Assembly: GCF_041262525.1 (NCBI RefSeq)
Contig: NZ_JBGCCK010000013.1
Location: 62,001 to 126,000, forward strand
DNA from: Streptacidiphilus sp041262525
GTDB lineage: Bacteria; Actinomycetota; Actinomycetes; Streptomycetales; Streptomycetaceae
Reading direction: 5' to 3'
Length of the DNA stretch: 64,000 nucleotides
The notes under the pieces are model-generated. The model saw nothing but the letters and a program-made list of their open reading frames with translations, did not search any database and was not told where the DNA came from. Numbering within the stretch: the stretch's first letter is position 1; every line of letters starts with the position of its first letter. A program made the translations under genes and the position numbers. Below, piece after piece: positions 57,638-64,000 of this stretch.

Positions 57638-60027
57638 CGCGCGACACCCTCCGGGTAGAGCTGCCGCCAGACCTTCTCCGGTGTGAGCGGCATGTCCAGG
57701 TGCTGCACGCCGAGGTCGGCGAGCGCGTTGACGACCCCGTTGACCACGGCCGCCGCCGGCGGCACGGTCGCGATCTCGCCCGCGCCCTTGGCGCCCAGCG
57801 GGTTGTGCGGGGTGGGCGTCTCGGTGCGGTCGAGCTGGAAGAAGGGCACGTCGGCCGCGCGCGGCAGGGCGTAGTCGCGCAGGTCCGCGCTGACCAGCTG
57901 CCCGTCCTCGGCGTAGACGGCCCGCTCCATCAGCGCCTGGCCGAGGCCGTGCACGATGCTGCCCTCGATCTGGCCCTTGACGATGGTCGGATTGCCCACG
58001 AAGCCCGCGTCGTCGACGGCGGTGTAGGCCACGACCTCGGTCTCGCCGGTGAGTTCGTCCACCTCGACGACGGCCACATGGGTGCCGAAGGGGTAGTTGA
58101 AGTCCGGCGGGTCGAAGAAGGTCGTCTCGTCGATCGTCGGCTCGATCTCCGGGGGCAGGTTCCAGCCGTACCAGAGCGCCATCGCCAGGTCCGCGAAGGT
58201 CTTGGACTGGGTCTCGCGCTCGCCCTGGACGAAGATCACGCCGTCCTCGCCGTAGACGACCTTGTCCACGTCGACGTGGAACAGCGCGGCGGCGGCCCGG
58301 CGCATCTTCTCCTTGACCTTGCGGGCGGTCAGCGCCAGTGACGGACCCGCCATGCTGAACGACCGGCTGCCGTAGGTGCCCTGGCCGTAGGGGGCGCGCA
58401 GTGTGTCGGCTTCCATGACCTGCACCTGCGCCGGGTCGATGCCCAGCTCGTCGGCGACCACCTGGGCGTAGACGGTGTAGTGGCTCTGTCCGGTGGAAGC
58501 GGAGCCCACCGTCGCACTCACCTCGCCCGTCGGGTGCACCCGGATGTTGGAGCTCTCCCAGGTGCCGCCCAGCATGCCCTCCTGGGACATCCGGGTGGAC
58601 GGGCCGACGCCGCAGATCGCGACGTAGCAGGCGATGCCGACGCCGAGTCGCTTGCCACGCCCGCGCGCCTCGACGCGACGGGCGTCCATGTCGGGGTAGC
58701 CGGCCAGGGCCAGCGCCTTGTCGAAGTTCTCCCGGTAGCTGCCGGAGTCGTAGGTCCAGCCGAGCCCGTTCTCGTAGGGGAAGGCGTCGTCCGGCACCAG
58801 GTTCTTCCGCCGCACCTCGGCCGGGTCCATGCCGATCTCGGCGGCGTAGCGGTCGACCAGACGCTCCATCAGGAACGTCGCTTCCGCCCGGCCCGAACCG
58901 CGCTGGGCGCCGAGCGGGACGGTGTTGGTGAAGGCCGCGTAGACCTCGCAGAACGCGGCCGGGATCTGGTACATCCCGCTGATGCTGCGGCCCATCAGCG
59001 CCGTGGCGACGCCGGGGCCGATGGTCGACGGGTACGCACCGAGGTTGGCGTAGCTGGTGCAGTGCAGCCCGGTGATCCTGCCGTCCCTGGTGCCGGCCAG
59101 CGTGACGTGCTGGCGGTGGTCACGACCCTGGACGGTGGAACGCATCAGCCCGGTGCGGGTGTCCACCCACTTGACCGGCCGACCCAGCATCTTGGAGAGC
59201 AGCAGCACCAGGGCCATGTCCGGATAGAGGTAGCCCTTGGTGCCGAAGCTGCCGCCGACGGTGGGCGCGATCACCCGCAGCTTGTTGAAGGGGATGCCCA
59301 GCACCAGCGCCGCGAGCAGGAAGCGGTGGTTGTGCGGTCCCTGGGTGGAGGCGTAGAGGGTGTAGTCCTCGGTGGCCGCGACATAGTGGCCGACTGCGCC
59401 GCGCGGCTCCATCGGACTGTTGATGGTGCGCTGGTTGACCAGGTCGAGCTCGACCAGCACCTCCGCCTCGGCCAGGGCCTGTTCGGTCTTCTCCTTCTCG
59501 CCGCAGGTCCAGTAGGCGTTGAGGTTGCCCGGCACCGCCTCGTGCAGCTGCGGTGCGCCCTCGGCGACGGCGTCGTCGGCGCGGGTGACGACCGGCAGCA
59601 GCTCGTAGTCCACCCGGATCGCCTTGAGCGCCGCGTAGGCCTGCCACGCGGTCTCCGCGACAACGGCGGCGATCTGGTCGCCGACGTGCCGCACCCGGTC
59701 GCCCGAGAGCACCGGCCGGGAACCGGGGAGCCCGTAGGGGTGCGGCGGGAAGTGGCTCTCCACGCCGCCGGGGATCCAGATGCACGGCAGCGGCATGACG
59801 CCCGGGAAGTCCGCGGCGGTGACCACCTTCAGCACGCCGGGCATCGCCTCGGCGGCGCTGGTGTCGATGCCCTTGATCAACGCGTGCGCGTGCTCACTGC
59901 CCAGGATGGCCATGTGCGCCATCCGCGGCAGCTCGACGTCCGCGATGAACGTCGCCTCGCCGCGCAGCAGTTGCGGGTCCTCCCGGCAGTCGCTCGCCAC
60001 GCCGAGGACGCGTCGTTCTGCACTCAT
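57634..60027 (-). CDS. Molybdenum hydroxylase large subunit (xanthine dehydrogenase/CoxL family)
   Basis: The 797-residue Mo-binding subunit shows APTVGGSFGTKGYLYPDMAL, STGQSHYTVYAQVVADELGI and the active-site Glu in GAKGAGEIATVPP. The substrate loop reads PLGAQRGSGRAEATF. Form-I CO dehydrogenases have AYxCSFR there and most relatives have AYRGAGR, so this is not a CO dehydrogenase and has Gln in place of Tyr. It probably hydroxylates an aldehyde, purine or N-heterocycle. The ATG at 60027 has GGGAGGTGG about nine bases upstream. The gene order small-large-medium with overlaps indicates one operon. Confidence 0.93.
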   Translation of the reverse strand: MSAERRVLGVASDCREDPQLLRGEATFIADVELPRMAHMAILGSEHAHALIKGIDTSAAEAMPGVLKVVTAADFPGVMPLPCIWIPGGVESHFPPHPYGLPGSRPVLSGDRVRHVGDQIAAVVAETAWQAYAALKAIRVDYELLPVVTRADDAVAEGAPQLHEAVPGNLNAYWTCGEKEKTEQALAEAEVLVELDLVNQRTINSPMEPRGAVGHYVAATEDYTLYASTQGPHNHRFLLAALVLGIPFNKLRVIAPTVGGSFGTKGYLYPDMALVLLLSKMLGRPVKWVDTRTGLMRSTVQGRDHRQHVTLAGTRDGRITGLHCTSYANLGAYPSTIGPGVATALMGRSISGMYQIPAAFCEVYAAFTNTVPLGAQRGSGRAEATFLMERLVDRYAAEIGMDPAEVRRKNLVPDDAFPYENGLGWTYDSGSYRENFDKALALAGYPDMDARRVEARGRGKRLGVGIACYVAICGVGPSTRMSQEGMLGGTWESSNIRVHPTGEVSATVGSASTGQSHYTVYAQVVADELGIDPAQVQVMEADTLRAPYGQGTYGSRSFSMAGPSLALTARKVKEKMRRAAAALFHVDVDKVVYGEDGVIFVQGERETQSKTFADLAMALWYGWNLPPEIEPTIDETTFFDPPDFNYPFGTHVAVVEVDELTGETEVVAYTAVDDAGFVGNPTIVKGQIEGSIVHGLGQALMERAVYAEDGQLVSADLRDYALPRAADVPFFQLDRTETPTPHNPLGAKGAGEIATVPPAAAVVNGVVNALADLGVQHLDMPLTPEKVWRQLYPEGVAR

Positions 60028-60062
60028 CTCCTGTCCACCTCCCTCTCGCTCCGACCGGTCCT

Positions 60063-60578
60063 TCAGCTGCCGGCCGCGGTGCCGACAGCCGTGTCGACAG
60101 TTGGGGCGGCGACCGAGGCGGCGGCGACGCCCTGGGCGCCGCGGACGATGCTCTGGTAGCCGGTGCACCGGCACAGGTTGCCGGTCAGCCACTCGCGGAT
60201 GCGGGCCTCGGAGGGCTCCTTCTCCCGCTCCAGCAGGTCGCGCAGCGACATCACCACCCCGGGCGTGCAGAAACCGCACTGGGTGCCGTGCTCCTTGCGC
60301 AGCGACTCCTGGACCGCGTCCAGGCCGCCCTCGGGGGCGACGCCCTCGATGGTGGTCACCTCGTGGGCGTCCGTCTGCACGGTGAGGACGAGGCAGCTCT
60401 TGACCGAGAGTCCGTCGAGCTGGACCACGCAGGTGCCGCACTGACCGGTGTCGCACCCCACCTTGGTCCCGGTGAGGCCGAGCTCGTCGCGGAGCGTCTC
60501 GACGAGCTGCTGCTGCGGCTCGGCGTCCGTCTCCACGGATCTTCCGTTGACTCTCAAGGACACTCTCACGGTGGACAC
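60063..60578 (-). CDS. Molybdenum hydroxylase [2Fe-2S] small subunit
   Basis: The 171-residue subunit has the plant-type cluster motif GCDTGQCGTCVV with a further Cys (KSCLVL), and the second cluster motif CGFCTPG with CRCTG. It relays electrons from the Mo centre to FAD. The C-terminus carries an Ala/Val/Thr-rich tail beyond the family end. The GTG at 60578 starts five bases after the DJ-1 gene stop, so the genes are likely cotranscribed. Confidence 0.93.
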   Translation of the reverse strand: MSTVRVSLRVNGRSVETDAEPQQQLVETLRDELGLTGTKVGCDTGQCGTCVVQLDGLSVKSCLVLTVQTDAHEVTTIEGVAPEGGLDAVQESLRKEHGTQCGFCTPGVVMSLRDLLEREKEPSEARIREWLTGNLCRCTGYQSIVRGAQGVAAASVAAPTVDTAVGTAAGS

Positions 60579-60583
60579 CCCAC

Positions 60584-61321
60584 TCACGCAGCCAGCTGCT
60601 TGATGAACGTCTCGGCCAGTGCCCGTGAGGAGTAAGGGTTCTGACCCGTGGTCAAGTTGCGGTCCACGACCACGTGCGAGTCCCAGATCAGCTCGGCCTT
60701 CTCGTAGCGCGCGCCGAGGCGGGTGAGTTCGACCTCGAGAATGAGCGGCAGCCGGCCGGCCATGTTGGTGACCAGCTCCTCGCTGTGCGAGAAGGCCGTC
60801 ATCCGGTAACCCTCGAAAGGCCAGTGGCCCTCGCCGTCGCGCAGCGCCAGCATCGAGGTGTGACCGTGGCAGACGGTGGCCAGCGGCTTCTCCGAAGCCA
60901 GCCACCAGCGCAGCAGCTGCGCCAGCTCGTCGGACTTGGGCAGGTCGCCGATGGCGCCGTGGCCGCCGCTGATGTAGAGGCCGTCGTAGTCGGCCAGCGA
61001 CGCCTCAGTGAGCGCCTCGATCCGAAGCGGCTGCTTCAACTGCGCGGCGTCGTCGACGACGCGGACGTACTCGGCCGCGTTCTCGGCGTCGCGGTTCTCG
61101 CTCCCCTGCGGCCGGACCCACTGCAGGAACTCCGGATCGATGCTGGTCCGGTCCACCGTGGGGGACGCCCCGCCGACAGTGGCGACGTCCACGTCATAGC
61201 CGTGCTCGCGGAAGATCTGGTAGGGCACCACGAACTCCTCCGCCCAGAAACCGGACGGGTGCAGCTCGCCGTCGAGCAGGTGCAGGGTCGCCTTGGCCGT
61301 CATGACCACGAGAATCTTCAT
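60584..61321 (-). CDS. DJ-1/PfpI family protein (Hsp31-like)
   Basis: The 245-residue protein has the class-I glutamine-amidotransferase-like fold with nucleophile Cys in LATVCHGHTSMLAL and the upstream SGGHGAIGDLPKSDELAQLL. PSGFWAEEFVVPYQIFREHG is typical of Hsp31/GATase1-like proteins. Members act as chaperones, glyoxalases or deglycases. The ATG at 61321 has GAAGG five bases upstream. As first gene of the molybdenum hydroxylase operon it may protect against or process reactive carbonyls handled by that enzyme. This is an inference from context. Confidence 0.9.
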   Translation of the reverse strand: MKILVVMTAKATLHLLDGELHPSGFWAEEFVVPYQIFREHGYDVDVATVGGASPTVDRTSIDPEFLQWVRPQGSENRDAENAAEYVRVVDDAAQLKQPLRIEALTEASLADYDGLYISGGHGAIGDLPKSDELAQLLRWWLASEKPLATVCHGHTSMLALRDGEGHWPFEGYRMTAFSHSEELVTNMAGRLPLILEVELTRLGARYEKAELIWDSHVVVDRNLTTGQNPYSSRALAETFIKQLAA

Positions 61322-61450
61322 CTCTGCCTTCCCCTTCTGGACCATTGCCTGATGCGGTACGGGAATTCCATGGAGCAACGCGGAGCCGTATTCGAGCTCG
61401 ATTCCAGCATGGCTTCAGGTGGCAATCGAGCGGCGGCGCGGATTCCCCGG

Positions 61451-62605
61451 CTACTTAGTCACCTGCGTTTGATTCAGCAGCGTGCGATAAATGTCGCGGA
61501 CCTGGAGACAGGCCGACTCCCAGGAGAACGCGCACTGCGCGCGGGCCCGCCCTGCCGCGCCCATCGACGCGGCCAACGCCCGGTCCGCGAGCAGCCCGTT
61601 GACCGCCTCGGCCAGATCGACGGCGAAGACCTCGGGATCGGGATCCGGCGGCACCAGCAGCCCGGTGAGACCGTCGACGACCACCTCGGGGATGCCGCCG
61701 GTGTCGGTGCCGACGACGGCCGTGCCGCAGGCCATCGCCTCCAGATTGACCAGCCCGAGCGGCTCGTAGACGGACGGGCAGACGAAGACGTCGGCCAGGG
61801 TCAGCAGCCGGCAGAGCGTGGGCACGTCCAACTGCTCGCGGATCCACAGCAGATCGCAGCCCGAGGCGCGTACCTCGGCCGCCAGCGTCCGGAACTCCCG
61901 GTCGATCGCAGGGGTGTCCGGCTCGCCCGCGCACATCACCAGCCTGGTGCCCGGCAGCAGCCGCGGCGCCGCCCTGAGCATCCGGTCCAGGCCCTTCTGC
62001 CGGGTCAGCCTGCCCACGCAGACCACCGTCGGCGGACCAGCCCGCACGCCGAGCCGGTTGGGCCGGTGGTCGGGCCGGTAGACTTCGGTGTCGATGCCGT
62101 TGTGGACGACGCTGACCCGCTTCGGGTCCAGCTCCGGCCAGAGCCGCAGCAGGTCGTCCCGCATCGCCCCGGAGACCGCGACGACGTGGTCGGCCGAGGT
62201 CAGCGCGACGTCCTCGGCGAAGCCCGAGACCGCGTAACCTCCGCCCAACTGCTCCTCCTTCCACGGACGCAGCGGCTCCAGGCTGTGCGCGGTGACCACA
62301 TGGGGGATGCCGTGGCGGAGCTTGGCCAGGTGGCCGCCGAAGTTGGCGTACCAGGTGTGGCTGTGCACCAGCTCCGCGCTCGCGGCGGCGCGGGCCATCG
62401 CCAGCCCGACCTCCAGCGCGGCAATCGCCGGATCGCCGTCCGGCACCGGGTGCGCGACCACGCCGGGGGCGTCCCTGTGCGCGCCGAAGCAGTGCACCTC
62501 GAGATCGACGAGCGGCCGCAGCCCGCGCGCCAGGAAGTCGACATGGACGCCCGCGCCGCCGTAGACCTCGGGCGGGAACTCGCGGGTCAACAGGTTCACG
62601 TGCAT
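61451..62605 (-). CDS. GT4 glycosyltransferase, actinobacterial glycogen synthase/GlgM-like
   Basis: The 384-residue GT-B enzyme resembles the actinobacterial GlgA (now often GlgM) group: NLLTREFPPEVYGGAGVHVD at the N-terminus, VCVGRLTRQKGLDRMLRAAP, and the donor-site ExxGLVNLEAMACGTAVVGTD. In mycobacteria GlgM joins ADP-glucose and glucose-1-phosphate to maltose-1-phosphate, the GlgE substrate. That would tie it to glgE in this window. Direct glucan extension is the alternative. It is 26 bp downstream of the nucleotidyltransferase gene in the same direction. Confidence 0.9.
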   Translation of the reverse strand: MHVNLLTREFPPEVYGGAGVHVDFLARGLRPLVDLEVHCFGAHRDAPGVVAHPVPDGDPAIAALEVGLAMARAAASAELVHSHTWYANFGGHLAKLRHGIPHVVTAHSLEPLRPWKEEQLGGGYAVSGFAEDVALTSADHVVAVSGAMRDDLLRLWPELDPKRVSVVHNGIDTEVYRPDHRPNRLGVRAGPPTVVCVGRLTRQKGLDRMLRAAPRLLPGTRLVMCAGEPDTPAIDREFRTLAAEVRASGCDLLWIREQLDVPTLCRLLTLADVFVCPSVYEPLGLVNLEAMACGTAVVGTDTGGIPEVVVDGLTGLLVPPDPDPEVFAVDLAEAVNGLLADRALAASMGAAGRARAQCAFSWESACLQVRDIYRTLLNQTQVTK

Positions 62606-62631
62606 CGTTCCCCCCAGGGGTGAGAAGCAGG

Positions 62632-63954
62632 TCAGACCCAGCGCAGCAGGTCGCGCACCCCGGAGAGGCTGACGCCGGCCGGGTAGCGACCCGCCTCCGT
62701 GATCCGGACCTTCGGCGAGGCGTGCACCCCGCGCAGCCGGGCTCCCGGCGGCACCTGCACCTCGTCGCCGAGCGCGCAGTAGTCGCTGAGGTGGACCGGC
62801 CGGTCCAGCGTGGAGCGGACGTCGACCATGCAGCCGAGGAAGACGTCGCTCAGCCGCGCCCCCGGACCGATCACGGTGTGGTCCCCGCAGGCGACGCCGC
62901 GCAGCACGCAGTTCTGGCCGATGTCGGCGCCGTCGCCGATGTCGGACTCGGCCAGGGTCACCCCCGGGCCGATCTCGACGTCCCGCCCGATCCTGACGCC
63001 GGGGCCGATCCTGACGCTGCCGTCGCTGATCTTGTCGGCCAGGGTGCGGCCGCTGACCGGGTCCTTCATCTCCAGGCTGCTCTCGTGGATCCGGACGCTG
63101 TCCGAACGCCAGAGCAGCGGGTCGATCCCGGCGCTGAGCAGCGGATAGCGGTCCAGCAGCACGTCCTTGAGTGTGTCCAGGTAGGCGGGCGGGCTGCCCA
63201 GGTCGCCGAAGCGGCGGATCGGGCGGGTGAGCACCCGGTGCCCGGCCGCGACCAGGTAGGGCAGCAGATCGCCGCCCCAGTCGAGCCGGATCCGCGCCAT
63301 CGCGGCCAGCGCGGGATCGGTGGCGGCCATCCGCAGCCGGCGGCAGTCCACCAGGTACATCCCGGTGTTGGTGTGCAGCAGGCCGTCCGGGTGGGCCCGG
63401 CCCATCGCGCGTGCCTGCGCCCAGCTCGGCTTCTCCACGAAGCGCCGCAGCACGCCGTCGGGTCCTGCCTCCAGCACGCCGTAGGTGCCCGCCGCGGTCT
63501 CCGCCGGGCGCAGCACCGAGGCCACGGTGACCACCGCGCCCGCGTCCAGGTGGGCGCGGACCAGCGGCTCGAGGTCGAAGTCGAAGACCGAGTCGGTGGG
63601 CACCACCAGGGCCAGGCCGCTCAGGTCCCAGTAGTCCAAGCAGCGCAGGGTCGCCTCGCCGCTGCCGGTGTTGCCCTGGTCGAAGCGGGCCCGGGAGTAG
63701 CGCACGGCCGCGCCGAAGCGTTCGCCGTGGCCCAGCACGCTCTTGGTCTGGGCCCGGTTCTCCCGCCCGTTGGCGACCACGTAGAACTGGCGGACGCCGA
63801 GCCGACCCAGGCTGGTCACCATCCATTCGATCAGCGGCCGTCCCGCGACGGAGACGGCCGCCTTGCTTCTCAGGTAGTCGTCGGAATTCAGGGTGATCGG
63901 CCTGGCTCTGATGCCCTGGCCGCCGGCGAGCGCAATTGCCGAGACTGCTTCCAT
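62632..63954 (-). CDS. Sugar-phosphate nucleotidyltransferase with left-handed beta-helix domain (GlgC/GlmU-like)
   Basis: The 440-residue protein has an N-terminal nucleotidyltransferase domain with a modified signature AGGQGIRARPITLNSDDYLR (consensus GGxGxRLxPLT), FVEKPSWAQARAMGRAHPDG, and a C-terminal hexapeptide helix (SVRIGPGVRIGRDVEIGPGV, NCVLRGVACGDHTVIGPGAR). It probably makes an NDP-glucose. Supply of ADP-glucose to the adjacent GT4 enzyme is plausible. The ATG at 63954 or a GTG three codons upstream could be the start. Only 46 bp of upstream sequence are visible. Confidence 0.83.
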   Translation of the reverse strand: MEAVSAIALAGGQGIRARPITLNSDDYLRSKAAVSVAGRPLIEWMVTSLGRLGVRQFYVVANGRENRAQTKSVLGHGERFGAAVRYSRARFDQGNTGSGEATLRCLDYWDLSGLALVVPTDSVFDFDLEPLVRAHLDAGAVVTVASVLRPAETAAGTYGVLEAGPDGVLRRFVEKPSWAQARAMGRAHPDGLLHTNTGMYLVDCRRLRMAATDPALAAMARIRLDWGGDLLPYLVAAGHRVLTRPIRRFGDLGSPPAYLDTLKDVLLDRYPLLSAGIDPLLWRSDSVRIHESSLEMKDPVSGRTLADKISDGSVRIGPGVRIGRDVEIGPGVTLAESDIGDGADIGQNCVLRGVACGDHTVIGPGARLSDVFLGCMVDVRSTLDRPVHLSDYCALGDEVQVPPGARLRGVHASPKVRITEAGRYPAGVSLSGVRDLLRWV

Positions 63955-64000
63955 TTCCCGCACCGCCCTTAGTCGAGAACCGTGTTCGCCAGTCGTCGGA

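Noticed and set aside
57634..60027. Form-I carbon monoxide dehydrogenase large subunit
   Set aside because: The AYxCSFR active-site loop with the Mo-Cu Cys is absent; the loop reads GAQRGSGR.

Overview
The window is very GC-rich with strong third-position G/C bias. It carries bldC (68 codons), vdh, an Lsr2-family protein, a DUF3073 protein, GlgE, CYP107-like P450 and ECF41/ECF42 sigma factors. That combination points to a mycelial actinomycete of the Streptomycetaceae (Streptomyces, Kitasatospora or Streptacidiphilus). From memory, the 3.6-36 kb gene order resembles the Streptomyces coelicolor segment from the DEAD-box helicase through bldC, vdh, purM, purF, purLQS, lsr2-like, purC and purD. 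The purA/diacylglycerol kinase and P450/DUF3151 blocks belong to another chromosomal segment in that species.

Layout. 0-3.4 kb: ECF42 sigma factor with its DGPF partner, and an MFS exporter. 3.6-7.4 kb: RNA helicase, lipoprotein, zincin and a Glu-Asp-Phe tRNA cluster. 7.5-13.7 kb: secreted, membrane and regulatory genes, including an HTH/ClpN-domain pair with two palindromic operators, an esterase, an M23 peptidase and a VIT-type metal transporter. 14-17.7 kb: bldC, a conserved hypothetical gene, vdh and DUF3073. 18-31.5 kb: the purine block purM, purF, purSQL and purC. It is interrupted by an accessory stretch (EamA transporter, transglutaminase-like protein, an SDR remnant, an ECF41/AhpD pair) and by three tRNA-Gly genes. 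31.6-45.7 kb: a dimethylformamidase-like protein, an M48-like pseudoenzyme, purD, a SLATT protein, an FCD-GntR/aminotransferase pair, two acetyltransferases, purA, a lipid/diacylglycerol kinase and a methyltransferase. 45.7-51.2 kb: P450 and DUF3151, divergent from a catalytically degenerate IS701-like transposase coupled to xdhC. 51.3-64 kb: a cNMP-domain histidine kinase, glgB and glgE (all translationally coupled), a molybdenum-hydroxylase operon led by a DJ-1/PfpI protein, and a GT4 glycogen-synthase-like plus nucleotidyltransferase pair.

How the genes work together. Eight purine-biosynthesis genes lie in this one window (purF, purD, purS, purQ, purL, purM, purC, purA). They cover almost the whole route to IMP and the first AMP-specific step. 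GlgE and GlgB, together with the GT4 enzyme and a nucleotidyltransferase, suggest a maltose-1-phosphate route to alpha-glucan. No treS or maltokinase gene is present here. XdhC probably serves maturation of a molybdenum hydroxylase such as the one at 56.8-60.6 kb.

The most unusual signals are four. First, a tRNA-Gly(UCC) has GUGC in place of the T-loop GTPsiC and lacks G18, the hallmark of non-ribosomal tRNA-Gly used for cell-wall bridges. Second, an eight-copy family of 105-190 bp intergenic palindromes shows two interchangeable arm types. Third, five contiguous 11-bp repeats lie between DUF3151 and the degenerate transposase gene. Fourth, that transposase has lost two of its three catalytic acidic residues and is coupled to xdhC. 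Start codons were reassigned wherever ribosome-binding sites, family length or a leaderless -10 element argued for it.
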